A DNA stretch of 64,000 nucleotides from CBDVBE01 sp964543525 (GTDB taxonomy: Bacteria; Fibrobacterota; Chitinivibrionia; Chitinivibrionales; JANQEN01): contig CAZIYW010000013.1 of the NCBI GenBank assembly GCA_964543525.1, positions 1 to 64,000 on the forward strand, in the 5' to 3' direction. The notes under the pieces are model-generated. The model made no database searches. It saw only the letters and a list, made by a program, of their open reading frames with translations, and had not been told where the DNA came from. The position numbers were made by a program, and so were the translations under genes. Of the stretch, positions 1-9,274 are shown piece by piece. Numbering within the stretch: the first letter of the stretch is position 1; each line of letters opens with the position of its first letter.

Positions 1-290
1 TACCCAATGAGAATTGTATCTGTATAGTGTTTGGATGATATCGAGTAAATTTTTACTATTAATCACGTAACACATTGCTATCAATACAATTAAATAACAC
101 AGTTTTAAAAAGTACATTAAATAGTAACCTAACACATTGATTTTATGGTAAAAATGGAAAAAAAATTATAAAATTATTTTTTTAACATACCTCTAAGTAT
201 AATATTTTCAATATTTTATATAAAATAGTGATGCAAACATATCTTCGTATCTATCATAATTTCAATGCAATATATACTGTTTACATAATA
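1..290. other. AT-rich sequence with no supported gene
   Basis: The left edge is very AT-rich, with homopolymer runs, and shows no open frame with a convincing start or protein-like composition on either strand. It lies beyond the terminator that follows the flagellar genes. Confidence 0.5.
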
Positions 291-293
291 AAA

Positions 294-311
294 AAGACGC
301 CTAAAAGCGTC
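294..311 (-). terminator. Rho-independent terminator after the flagellar operon
   Basis: On the minus strand a GACGC stem, a TTTTAG loop and a GCGTC stem are followed at once by six T. It lies about 220 bases beyond the flgI stop codon. The gap between them holds no gene I can support, only an isolated ribosome-binding-like AAGGAGG near 410-418 with no reading frame after it. Confidence 0.75.
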
Positions 312-533
312 CTCTAAAAACTATCAAATGGTGTTTATTATTGTAAATTTATAACAGTATGTGGCTATTCGTAAAAAGATTTAAAGAATCAAATCATTGT
401 CACTAAAGCTCCTCCTTAAGGCTCTTTTTTTAAACAAAGGAATAGTTTTATGTATTATTGGCATTAATTTCCTGAATATCATCGTGTTACAGATATCAAA
501 CACTCCAACAATTCATTACTCCATTGCCATTTC

Positions 534-1691
534 TTACATTATAATCAACTGTCCCTGCAGCGCACCTGCCTCCTTGATAGCCTGAAATATTGCTATCACA
601 TCTCGCGGTGCAACACCAAGAGAATTAAGAGCTTGCGCTAAATCGGTAACCGTAGTGGTCTGGTCAAGTACCACCATTTCCATATCTTTCTCTTCAACTA
701 CCATCTCAGGATTGGGAATCACTGTTGTCTGACCAAGCGTAACCGGTTGCGGTTGAATAACTTCAGGCACATTTACTATCTCAACTTTAACCCCGCCATG
801 GGTAACTGCAACCTCGGATATGCGAACATTCCCCCCTGCCACAATGGTCCCGGTTCGCTCATTCATTACTACTTTTGCAGCCATTGCCACATCAAATCGT
901 ACATTCTCTACCTGAGAAATAAAATTAACAATAGGAATATAATTTCTTATCGTATCACGAGATACAACGCTATAATTTAATTCAACAGTTGACGGATCAA
1001 TCGCACGTGCCACAGTGCCCTTGAGATTCTCAAATGTCTCCTTAAAATAGGCGTTTATTGCGTCAGCCATTGATACTGCTGAAGTAAAGTCAGGTTTGAA
1101 AAGTGACAACGAAATATTATTATTGTCCAAAACATTAAATTTATACTCCTTCTGCACAATGGCCCCATCTGGAATTCTTCCCACAAGTACATGATTTTTC
1201 TTAATATGCGTTAAACCCCGGTTTCTGATATCATAACCGCCCGTGGCAAGTGGTCCCTGGGCGCTGGCGTATATCTCACCGTCAGGTCCCTGCACTGGTG
1301 TCATAATCAACGTTCCGCCCTCAAGACTCTTTGCATCACCCAATGACGATACCATCACATCAAATTTGGTGCCCTGCCGCTTGAAGGGAGGCAGTGTTCC
1401 GGTTACCATTACCGATGCTACATTTCTCGTACGTATGTGCTTGTCGGGCAATTCAATACCCATATTTTTCAGCATATTTTTTATGGTCTGAATGGTAAAT
1501 ATTGTCTGAGTTCTGTCTCCGGTTCCAGCCAGGCCAACCACCAGTCCATAACCGAATACCTGCAGGTCCTCCAAACCTGAAATAGAGGCGACATCCTTTA
1601 CCCGAACCCCCTGCTGTGCCAATGCAGATCCGGAAGTGATAATAAAAACAGCGATTACAGCTCCTAACAATCTTCTTGCATTGTTCTCCAT
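534..1691 (-). CDS. flgI: Flagellar P-ring protein FlgI
   Basis: FlgI assembles in the periplasm into the P ring, the peptidoglycan bushing around the flagellar rod. The 385-residue product has the usual family length. It begins with a Sec signal peptide (about residues 1-25, ending near SALAQ) and then the typical mature start with VKDVASISG and the GYGLVVGLAGTGD motif near residues 47-59. The ATG is preceded by AAAGGA at slightly long spacing. It is the last gene of flgF-flgG-flgA-flgH-flgI, 21 bases after flgH. P and L rings imply a Gram-negative envelope. Confidence 0.96.
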   Translation of the reverse strand: MENNARRLLGAVIAVFIITSGSALAQQGVRVKDVASISGLEDLQVFGYGLVVGLAGTGDRTQTIFTIQTIKNMLKNMGIELPDKHIRTRNVASVMVTGTLPPFKRQGTKFDVMVSSLGDAKSLEGGTLIMTPVQGPDGEIYASAQGPLATGGYDIRNRGLTHIKKNHVLVGRIPDGAIVQKEYKFNVLDNNNISLSLFKPDFTSAVSMADAINAYFKETFENLKGTVARAIDPSTVELNYSVVSRDTIRNYIPIVNFISQVENVRFDVAMAAKVVMNERTGTIVAGGNVRISEVAVTHGGVKVEIVNVPEVIQPQPVTLGQTTVIPNPEMVVEEKDMEMVVLDQTTTVTDLAQALNSLGVAPRDVIAIFQAIKEAGALQGQLIIM

Positions 1692-1712
1692 AACATATTG
1701 TCCTTTAACAGG

Positions 1713-2285
1713 TTAAAATATCCAATTAAGAAACCGTGCAATGAAACCCGGCCTTCGTCCGGTATTGGCAACCCCTTTTCCGGAATAGGTTATTTTTGCA
1801 TCGGAAATGTTGTATGAATATACGGTATTATCCTGCTCAATATCTTCCGGCCTGACCACTCCGGATATCTTTATTATCTCCTTTTCCTCATTGATCTCGA
1901 CAACCTTATTGCCGTCTATCACAAGGTTACCATTATCAAGAACTTCCACGACCCGGGCGGATATGGTAGCAACAAGATTTCCCTCCCGTGAGGTACCGCC
2001 TTCACCGTCATAACCGACACTCGAGCTGCCTCCGGCCCCAAATCCCGGAATGATATCCAGCGGACCGCTTCCCGCACTATTCTTCAACCCAAAAGAGTTC
2101 TTTTTGTTGGTATTGGTGCTGCTCTGACTGCCTGCTTTTGCATTCTCCACTATCAGCACGGTAAGAATATCATGCGTTTTCATGGCACGATGATCGGTAT
2201 ACAGGCTGTATACGTCACCGCATAATGCACTATAACTCATTGAAAATAAAGCTAACAGGGAGAAAATACGTGCTCTTGAACTCAT
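1713..2285 (-). CDS. flgH: Flagellar L-ring protein FlgH
   Basis: FlgH forms the outer-membrane L ring around the flagellar rod. The 190-residue product is slightly shorter than enterobacterial FlgH. It has an N-terminal hydrophobic signal ending near a Cys (SALCGD), so it may be a lipoprotein, although Leu rather than Gly/Ala/Ser before the Cys is atypical. The conserved C-terminal half is present, with NLVIDGNK and ISGVVRPEDI motifs and a terminal basic-aromatic stretch. Its start overlaps the flgA stop by four bases (ATGA), so the two are translationally coupled. Confidence 0.94.
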   Translation of the reverse strand: MSSRARIFSLLALFSMSYSALCGDVYSLYTDHRAMKTHDILTVLIVENAKAGSQSSTNTNKKNSFGLKNSAGSGPLDIIPGFGAGGSSSVGYDGEGGTSREGNLVATISARVVEVLDNGNLVIDGNKVVEINEEKEIIKISGVVRPEDIEQDNTVYSYNISDAKITYSGKGVANTGRRPGFIARFLNWIF

Positions 2286-3277
2286 ATGCTTTCCCCTTCC
2301 TTAAGGTAAACGATTCCCTTTTCACTAACGATAACCCGTATAAGTTTATGTGTTTTCAGATTCTCTACCCAGATTCTATCCCCTTTCGCACCCTCCTCAC
2401 GGGCTCGTGCAGGTACTGAAACCCTGATAGGTCCTTTATTCACGAGAATGACTACATTATCACCCTTCTCAATCTCAGGTGCTATTTTTATGCACTTTTT
2501 ATTTAACATCATTCCCGGAGTCAGTGTTCGTATCGCTACTCTACCTATAGCTAAGTCTTTATCAATTATTGGATTATAACGGAAATTGGTAATGTCCATC
2601 GGTACAATCTCGAGCTGTTCACCGCTGATAACTGTATTGCGGGAAATAACCGTTTTTGCACATACAACGGGTACAGTTACCGCCACTCTGCATTGAACCG
2701 GCACATAAAAAACTTTATCATCCTGTGTAATTTCCAGTTTTAAACGAATATTTCCTTTGGGATAGGGTGACAAAAGCCCTTTTACCGCCACCTGTGACGG
2801 TTTTCGATAACAACGCCATTCCCGATCCATATTCACAATAGAGACGGTATAATTATCACTCTCCCAGGCAATATTATCATACAGATATTCCAGAATCTCC
2901 TGTTCAAAATCACCTACACAGCGTACCCTTGCATCGGTTTGTACAGTTATCTGCTTTGCACCAGCGGTCTCCATTTTTATATTTTCAAACCGTGGTTTCA
3001 GCATAAACTGTATGACATCATATACATTCATTCTTCTGGAAAAACCGGCCGGTGCAGCTTCGCCAACAATGGCTGTTTCCAGTTTCTCACGGGTATTTTC
3101 ATCCAATTTCCCATGAATCTGAGCAACGTCTTGTAAAAGTATCGTGCTGGTATTAACCACAACCGAATCCCTGAAATACAGAGTAACAGATTGTGCGGAC
3201 AGAGTGAAACCGGCAGCAAGAACTGCAAATATACCTGCTGCTTTTAGTCCGGTTTTATGTTTAATGTAATTATTCAT
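2282..3277 (-). CDS. flgA: Flagellar basal-body P-ring formation chaperone FlgA
   Basis: FlgA is the periplasmic chaperone needed to assemble FlgI into the P ring. The 331-residue product has a signal peptide (about residues 10-28) and a long N-terminal region. The C-terminal half holds the SAF-like FlgA domain, with VVCAKTVISRNTVISG, GRVAIRTLTPGMML and the terminal block including GPIRVSVPARAREEG. It is longer than many FlgA proteins but fits the two-domain form. It sits between flgG and flgH. The ribosome-binding site is weak. Confidence 0.9.
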   Translation of the reverse strand: MNNYIKHKTGLKAAGIFAVLAAGFTLSAQSVTLYFRDSVVVNTSTILLQDVAQIHGKLDENTREKLETAIVGEAAPAGFSRRMNVYDVIQFMLKPRFENIKMETAGAKQITVQTDARVRCVGDFEQEILEYLYDNIAWESDNYTVSIVNMDREWRCYRKPSQVAVKGLLSPYPKGNIRLKLEITQDDKVFYVPVQCRVAVTVPVVCAKTVISRNTVISGEQLEIVPMDITNFRYNPIIDKDLAIGRVAIRTLTPGMMLNKKCIKIAPEIEKGDNVVILVNKGPIRVSVPARAREEGAKGDRIWVENLKTHKLIRVIVSEKGIVYLKEGESI

Positions 3278-3313
3278 ATAAATACATTTATCTTTTTCTA
3301 TATCAATAAGTTA

Positions 3314-4102
3314 TTATCGCTTTAAATTATTAGCGACCTGCATCATATCTTCAGAAACCTGAATCGCTTTCGAGACGATTTCGTATGCTCTCTGAGCAGT
3401 AATCATATTCACCATTTCATCGACAATCTGCACATTTGATGCTTCAGTATACTTCTGCATAATAACTCCGGTACCCTCTTCACCGGGCTGATATATTGTG
3501 GGCTCGCCTGAAGCTTCAGTTACAACAAACATGTTACTGCCGATCGCTTTCAAACCGCTGGGATTGATAAACCGTGCAAGCTCAATCTGACCGAATTCCG
3601 TTGAGGTATCCTCACCCTGCAGTCTGATATGGCATAGGCCATCACCGGTGACCGTCAGATCCTGCGCACCTTCAGGGATTACCAGCTCTGGATACACGAT
3701 AAAACCCTGAGAAGTGACAATAGTACCGTCACTGGAGAGTTTGAACTGGCCGTCACGTGTATAGGCGGTACCGCCGTCAGGAAGAGTAATCTGGAAAAAG
3801 CCTTCACCCTGAATCGCCCAATCAAGTTCAGCGCCTGTCTCAATAAGTGATCCCTGCATGAAAATACGCTGGCTCGCAGCAGAGCGCACGCCACACCCGA
3901 CCTCAATTCCAGCCGGTGCCATGCCACCTTCAACATTCCTGACCCCCGGCTCGCGTAATGTCTGATACATAAGGTCCTGAAACTCCAGTTTCTGTCGCTT
4001 GAATCCGGTAGTATTCACATTTGAAAGGTTATGCGATATCGTATCCATATACAACTGTTGTGCCTCCATGCCGGTCGCCGCAGTATACATTGAACGTATC
4101 AT
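3314..4102 (-). CDS. flgG: Flagellar distal rod protein FlgG
   Basis: FlgG polymerises into the distal rod. The 262-residue product matches the family length. It has the rod/hook N-terminal signature MxTAATGMEAQQLYMDTISHNLSNVNTTGFKR and the C-terminal helix with ASNVQIVDEMVNMITAQRAYE, both of which form the coiled-coil D0 domain. There is no cleaved signal, as expected for substrates of the flagellar type III export system. AGAGGTGAG precedes the ATG. It follows flgF by about 70 bases. Confidence 0.97.
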   Translation of the reverse strand: MIRSMYTAATGMEAQQLYMDTISHNLSNVNTTGFKRQKLEFQDLMYQTLREPGVRNVEGGMAPAGIEVGCGVRSAASQRIFMQGSLIETGAELDWAIQGEGFFQITLPDGGTAYTRDGQFKLSSDGTIVTSQGFIVYPELVIPEGAQDLTVTGDGLCHIRLQGEDTSTEFGQIELARFINPSGLKAIGSNMFVVTEASGEPTIYQPGEEGTGVIMQKYTEASNVQIVDEMVNMITAQRAYEIVSKAIQVSEDMMQVANNLKR

Positions 4103-4171
4103 AACTCACCTCTTTTCAATTATTTATTTCTTTTTTCTTTATAACTTTAAACTTTCAACTTTTAACCGCGC

Positions 4172-4909
4172 TTATCCTACCCTGCCTACGCTGTTAACCG
4201 ACTTATCCAAAGTCTGATCCTGCGCTTGCAGCGCCTTCTGGTCCGCTTCATACACCCGAAATGCCCGAATCATCTCAACCATATTCTGCACCGGCCCTGC
4301 ATTTGACCCTTCCAGAAATCCCTGCTTGATAAGAAATCCCGGTGATTTTCTCACAGGGTTATTGGGCAATTCCGGACGGAAATAACTGTTGCCGTCACGC
4401 AGGAGCCTATAGGGCTTCCCGAAATCAGCAATACGCAACTCTCCCAACGAATTATCATCCTGAATAACTTCACCGTCAGTATTCACCTGTATCCTGCCGC
4501 CGTCACGATCTACACGGATAAAACCCTCAGTTGACATAACCCTGGAGCCGTCTGAGGTAACCAGAAATCCGTCGGGATTCAGTCCAAAGTTACCATTGCG
4601 GGTATATCTGACTCCACGCGGTGTCATCACCGTGAAAAAGCCTGAGCCCTTTATCATCAGATCCAGGTCATTATTCGTTTTTTTCATAGGGCCTTCACGA
4701 TAGTCCACAAACACCTCATCCGCCTTAATCTCACGGTTGGCAAAAGGCTGCTGCTCATCATTGGCCAGATATTTCTGATACGACTTCACAAATAAACCGC
4801 TCTGTTTATAGCCCGTGGTATTGATATTGGCAAGATTGTTGGCTATCTGATCCTGCTTCTGCATCTGAGAAGTCATACCCTGAAGCGCTGTTTTAATACC
4901 TTGAATCAT
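4172..4909 (-). CDS. flgF: Flagellar proximal rod protein FlgF
   Basis: This is a 245-residue rod protein homologous to FlgG, with an N-terminal ALQGMTSQMQKQDQIANNLA helix, an NINTTGYKQ motif and a C-terminal NMVEMIRAFRVYEADQKA helix. Its position immediately before flgG and its shorter length identify it as FlgF; a second FlgG-like rod protein is the alternative. It is the first gene of the operon in this window, with CGGAGAG ahead of the ATG and about 200 bases of non-coding DNA upstream. Confidence 0.9.
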   Translation of the reverse strand: MIQGIKTALQGMTSQMQKQDQIANNLANINTTGYKQSGLFVKSYQKYLANDEQQPFANREIKADEVFVDYREGPMKKTNNDLDLMIKGSGFFTVMTPRGVRYTRNGNFGLNPDGFLVTSDGSRVMSTEGFIRVDRDGGRIQVNTDGEVIQDDNSLGELRIADFGKPYRLLRDGNSYFRPELPNNPVRKSPGFLIKQGFLEGSNAGPVQNMVEMIRAFRVYEADQKALQAQDQTLDKSVNSVGRVG

Positions 4910-4936
4910 GATTCTCTCCGGATAAATGCGTTATTC

Positions 4937-4942
4937 ATTATA
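4937..4942 (-). promoter_or_regulatory. Possible sigma-70-like -10 box before flgF
   Basis: A consensus TATAAT reads on the minus strand about 28 bases before the flgF start. The -35 hexamer is poor, and no clear sigma-28 or sigma-54 signature was found, so this is only a candidate. Confidence 0.3.
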
Positions 4943-5110
4943 TAAATAGAGTAATCAGTTTAATGTTCAGCATATTTCATGCCGGGGTGACAGGTGGTAT
5001 ATAAGTTATTGAATTATATGAGTATTGATTGTCGTGATAGTGAATTGAGAGGAAATAGAGTGATAGTAATTTCTATTGAAGGGGCATTTTTTGCCGCCTT
5101 TTTCGATTAA

Positions 5111-5563
5111 TCAAAAAATTGCAGGTACCGCAACTGAATCTCCATACTTGCCGAATCCGTAAACCGTATCCTGAAACAGAGGACTGTAACAGTACATCCG
5201 TAACCGCTTCTCCTGCGGATCCGCTCCGATACGATACGCGGTGATAATAATGTCGTGATAACCGGTATCGAAACAGGTGAAGATAAAGTGATGATTATCG
5301 GTAAAACCGGCCTGTCGGATCAACGTATCCTGCCAGTATCGGTTATTTTCGATACTGGCCCGGAATGACTAAAGAAGCTCTTTCAGAGTGAGATCGACAC
5401 TGAGAGTCTCCGCGCTGAAAATTGCAATGGAATCCGAATCTGTAAAGGGATGCGATGTTATGATTATACCGGCATTGGACGGGTCGTTGAACGGATTGTA
5501 CTCGCGTATACAATAGAGAATCAGGAGGATTGAAGCTGCTGTGATGATTTTCCGTATATACAT
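5111..5563 (-). pseudogene. Secreted or anchored protein interrupted by an in-frame TAG
   Basis: Two short reading frames lie in the same frame, separated only by a TAG codon at 5369-5371 (minus strand), and coding-like sequence continues across it. Read through, the product is about 150 residues. It has a hydrophobic N-terminal segment (IITAASILLILYC), then a beta-rich region with YNPFNDPSNAG and SDSIAIFSAETLSVDLTLKELL, then SFRASIENNRYWQDTL and the C-terminal part. It resembles the N-terminal part of a larger Ig-like surface protein, but I do not recognise a family. The start shown is the ATG just before the hydrophobic segment; a TTG 39 bases upstream is possible. Confidence 0.6.
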
Positions 5564-5602
5564 TCCGGCATGACGCACTGTCTCACGTGCCACACAATTC
5601 AA

Positions 5603-5868
5603 AGCGCCGATAAATACATCCGAAACGAGAAGATTAAAAAAACGGATGATGTAAATATATTTGTATTCTTATATTATAAACCCAAAGATTGGCAACTATC
5701 CTGATTTTTTATCCCGGTACCGGTTTCGGGTGGAATCCACTCAACACCTTTTCATCACTCTTTGTCAAATACTCCCCACACAATTACAGTAACCTTTTTG
5801 GTAGGAAATGTTACCGGATTTGTCAATTCCGTACCGGGGTTATAATTATAGTGACGTTACTACCAAGA
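5603..5868 (-). other. Gene-poor spacer with a possible coding remnant
   Basis: No intact gene. On the minus strand a roughly 33-codon open stretch just after the next gene's stop reads as a protein-like tail with LTNPVTFPTKKVTV and ending VWGVFDKE. It suggests a decayed gene end, but is too short to identify. Confidence 0.3.
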
Positions 5869-6735
5869 TCATTTATTGTTCAATCGTGCCCTTCTGAGTG
5901 CTATATCGCGCAGCCGCCGCACCAGTATCTCACCGGCGGTGCGATAGTACGACTTATTCACCGAAATGGTATAGCCGTCATCGCACCAGCCTTCAACCGC
6001 GACATAGTATGTACCGGAGGAGCTGCAGTTCCATACAATCTTTGCATTCTCATCCATCCAGCTCTTATCGTAATTAACCAGTATTATTTCAAGTAAACCT
6101 CCCGATTTCCCGAACAGGGAGAGTGACGGGTCGGATTCACCGGTCGTCTCTATAGTGTAGGAATTCCCTCCCGATGCTGAGAATGAATACCACAGGGTAT
6201 CATCCCAGTCTTCAATTGAGTCGGTAATTGACGTGCCGTCCGTTTTTATTGTTTTTACCGTGGTCGGCAGAGATACGGTTGCCAGGTCAGGCCACAGATC
6301 AGGCGGCACCGTGCCGGTGTATGGGTCTAAAAACACTTCCGTAATATAGGTGGTATCGTCAAAGGTGTATGATTCTTTAATGTAAATCTGTCCGTTTTTC
6401 ATACTGCATGGAACCGGTGAACCCATGAGATAAATAATATCGTCCTGTGCTCCCTGGAGAAACTGTTCAACGGTAGTCTCATCAGCCCAGTTTGTGTACG
6501 TTACTGTGCTGCTGTTTGAGACAACGATTAACAGCAGTGACGTTGCAACTGAATACGTAGCCGTTGTAATATTATCTTTGCCGTTTACTTTCATATTCAT
6601 AATCTGTTTTGCCAAGATCCAGTTGCCGATCAAATCCTCCGCAGAGACACCGACAGGATTGGAATCGTCACAACTGATAAAAAGAATACCGGCAAGAATA
6701 GTAATAATTGAAATGATTTTAGTTAATAATGTTGC
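5869..6735 (-). pseudogene. PPC-domain lipoprotein lacking a normal start codon
   Basis: The frame encodes about 280 residues: a strong lipoprotein signal (ISIITILAGILFISCDD, with SC at the cleavage site), a middle beta-rich domain, and a C-terminal bacterial pre-peptidase (PPC)-type domain recognisable by DTLWYSFSASGG, DPSLSLFG and GTYYVAVEGW. The signal peptide is in frame, but between the upstream TAA (6751-6753) and the signal core there is no ATG, GTG or TTG. The first usable codon is a TTG at 6633, which would delete the signal. Either the start codon has mutated or a non-canonical start is used. The left coordinate is the TGA stop; the right one is approximate. Confidence 0.6.
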
Positions 6736-6917
6736 ACTATCTTTATAATATTATATAAAACAACGCCTTACGTTTATTACTCACTTCATATTAGAAATCG
6801 TAAAATCATCGAAATTCGCTTAATCTAATCATTTTTTCGCATTCTATAAGTTAAATGTGCAACATCATTGTTTCAAATAATTCTTCCAACCTTTCAATCT
6901 GCTGTCTATAATAACCA

Positions 6918-9140
6918 TTACCTGACAGACGCAAACTTTCGGGTAATTACCCCGCTCTTCATAACAACTGTAACGAAATACATGCCTGATGAGAAAAGTT
7001 TCGGCAGTTGATACCATTTCTCGCCCGGTGAAGTTTTAAACGTCACCATCTGTCTTCCCTTTAAGTCAGAAACCGTCACCACCCCCTCCTCTGCGAACGG
7101 CATATAGAGCATCAAAGCATTACCAACCCTTTTCAACCTGCATTTCTCGATACCTGTCGGTGTATTCTGTTTCTGTATCGCGTTGGTTCCAACCACAATC
7201 TCTTCCATTACCGGCATCCGGTTCCGCGCAGTTACTGTCAGATGAATCTTCTTCTCGGTGGTTATTGAGGCTGTCAAGGTTACCGAGTCGCGGCCGGAAA
7301 CAATTTTTGATGCAAGAATACCGTTTTCTTCACTGTACAGGCAGACACGTCCTTTAATGACATCATCAAAGGTTATGGTGACCGCCTGTGTGCCGGTATC
7401 GAGTGTTTGCGGAAACGTTACACTCATCGGGGTGGGTTTTGAGCTGAAATAGAGAAGGCTCGGGTCCCCGAACAGTGTCCAGGTTTCAAAGGTTTCCAGA
7501 TACTGGCCTTCAGAGTTACCCGCTTCAAGAATTTTACTGGTTCCGTTGTAAACCATGGCACCGAGTGAGAGGTGAGTGTCTTCCACAAGGAGCCTGACCA
7601 TCTCCTTCTGCCCAACCTGCGGCGGATTAAAGGGCTGACCTATGTAGGATCCCAGAAAAGCAATGGCACCGGTGCTGTCCTGCCGGGTTGCACATTCCGC
7701 AATGCAGGGATAGGTGTAATCGAATTCACCGGTGTTACAGGCAACACAGAGGATTACCGGGAGCATACCTTTGTTTTTCAACTGTAAAAAGGTGCCGTTC
7801 TTTACAAAACAGCCGGGGAAACCGAACTGCATCTGCAGCCCGTGTCCCTGATAGTTAAACCAGCCCCGTCCTTCATTCAAAGCAGCAATCACTTGACTGA
7901 CAGTACCGCTTTCCGACTCAAAGATCCGATCGATATGGGTATAGGTGGTACTTTCCATAGATACACACATATCCTCAATCCAGTCCTCATCGGATACCCC
8001 GGTACCGCCGTCCATATCACAGGCCATGCCAATCGCCTTTGTGTACCACTCACCGTCAGGATCTGGTGTCTGCTCATAGTATAACAGCTTGTTAACCATC
8101 CGGTCCGCTTCGGCAGGCTGCTCTACGGAAAACCTGCCGAGAAATGCATCCGGATAGTGATCGTCGCCGGCCAGCTTGAGATATGACGGATCCGATTTAC
8201 CGAATATAGTACCTTCGAGTGTGGGTATATCAGCGGCATCACCGACAAACAGTATGTAAGTTATGGAATCGGTATCGTACTTCTGCTTGATAAAACCCTT
8301 CAGTGCATCGGTCCCGGTACCACCTGTCTCTGCGGGGTATTCATACAATTCAGTTCTAATCCCGACACGATTCTTCCAGGCAATAAAAGGTGCCATATTG
8401 GCTGTATAATCAGCCGCGGAAATGACCAGCATCCGCTCACCGTCATACAGCTCGGGATATCGACCGGTATTGAAATTGACAAACCGCTGTTTGTAAATCT
8501 CTGCAAATGCTGCAGGCACCTTCTTATTCGCAGAGTAAAGCTGGTTTATTGCGGTGCCGCCACCTTTAATAACCTTGACTTTAATAGACCCGGCGATTCT
8601 AAGTATCTTCCGTACCGGATTATATTGAAAGGGATAAAAATATACCACAACACCGCGAAAATTTCTCAAAATAAACGGTCTACCTAAAGAAACTGGCTCT
8701 TTGGGATACCAGGTATCGGTTCGGTAAACAGTGCCGAAAGTATAGGGAACCGTTGAAGGGTTTTGATTACGGTACAGCACCCCTTTTGACGGGATAATGT
8801 TATCCACGCTAATCTCCCGAAAAGAAACCGCATCGATTTCCAGTGCCGGCGCTCCCCTGTCCGGTATAACAATACTTTGAGCAAATTGCGGTACCCGCGG
8901 CGCACCCTTTACAGAGGTATACACCGCGTCGGGAACAACAACAGACCGGTACATTTCACCGTTGATTACCCTTTCCTGCAATGTATATTCGGGCAGGATA
9001 AATTCGAGGATAATACAGTCTCCCCTGTCCGCAACGAGACGAACCGGTGGTTCCGCGAAGGAATACATAACGGTACATAAACAGACTGTAAGTAATACCC
9101 TGCTCATACATTTTCCCATAAATCCGATTACTGAAAACAT
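6918..9140 (-). CDS. Secreted gingipain-type C25 cysteine peptidase with T9SS-like tail
   Basis: A 740-residue secreted peptidase of the gingipain R family (C25). It has an N-terminal signal peptide (about 1-29, ending SFAEP), a propeptide-like beta region up to about residue 210, and the caspase-like catalytic domain. The catalytic His lies in NYQGHG near residue 430 and the Cys in VACNTGEFDY near residue 466; DDHYPDAFLGRFSV is also conserved. An Ig-like domain follows, and the last 80 residues form a T9SS-type sorting tail (SGMYFVTVVMKSG, then KFASV). AAGGAAAGG precedes the ATG. It is the downstream member of a tandem pair with 9275-11449. Role: extracellular protein digestion or processing of other secreted proteins. 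Confidence 0.9.
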   Translation of the reverse strand: MFSVIGFMGKCMSRVLLTVCLCTVMYSFAEPPVRLVADRGDCIILEFILPEYTLQERVINGEMYRSVVVPDAVYTSVKGAPRVPQFAQSIVIPDRGAPALEIDAVSFREISVDNIIPSKGVLYRNQNPSTVPYTFGTVYRTDTWYPKEPVSLGRPFILRNFRGVVVYFYPFQYNPVRKILRIAGSIKVKVIKGGGTAINQLYSANKKVPAAFAEIYKQRFVNFNTGRYPELYDGERMLVISAADYTANMAPFIAWKNRVGIRTELYEYPAETGGTGTDALKGFIKQKYDTDSITYILFVGDAADIPTLEGTIFGKSDPSYLKLAGDDHYPDAFLGRFSVEQPAEADRMVNKLLYYEQTPDPDGEWYTKAIGMACDMDGGTGVSDEDWIEDMCVSMESTTYTHIDRIFESESGTVSQVIAALNEGRGWFNYQGHGLQMQFGFPGCFVKNGTFLQLKNKGMLPVILCVACNTGEFDYTYPCIAECATRQDSTGAIAFLGSYIGQPFNPPQVGQKEMVRLLVEDTHLSLGAMVYNGTSKILEAGNSEGQYLETFETWTLFGDPSLLYFSSKPTPMSVTFPQTLDTGTQAVTITFDDVIKGRVCLYSEENGILASKIVSGRDSVTLTASITTEKKIHLTVTARNRMPVMEEIVVGTNAIQKQNTPTGIEKCRLKRVGNALMLYMPFAEEGVVTVSDLKGRQMVTFKTSPGEKWYQLPKLFSSGMYFVTVVMKSGVITRKFASVR

Positions 9141-9152
9141 AACCCTTTCCTT

Positions 9153-9168
9153 TTGTATTAAAATACAA
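9153..9168. repeat. Small perfect palindrome before the C25 peptidase gene
   Basis: TTGTATT-AA-AATACAA, seven-base arms around a two-base centre, lies immediately upstream of the ribosome-binding site of the peptidase gene ending at 9140. It could be an operator or an mRNA 5' hairpin. Confidence 0.35.
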
Positions 9169-9274
9169 GGCGATTTCCTCGATAATCAATAGAAACGGGC
9201 ATATGAGAAGGAAAGTACAATGTTATCGACGCAGTACCGTTCTCCCCCCGTCCCCTCCCTGAACAGCCCTTTTA

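Noticed and set aside
397..585. Plus-strand frame antisense to the end of flgI
   Set aside because: Starts at TTG, runs through non-coding AT-rich DNA into the flgI 3' end and has no family-like pattern.
5689..6096. 135-codon plus-strand frame
   Set aside because: It lies opposite the PPC-domain lipoprotein, whose domain motifs and lipobox are clear; composition on this strand is not protein-like.
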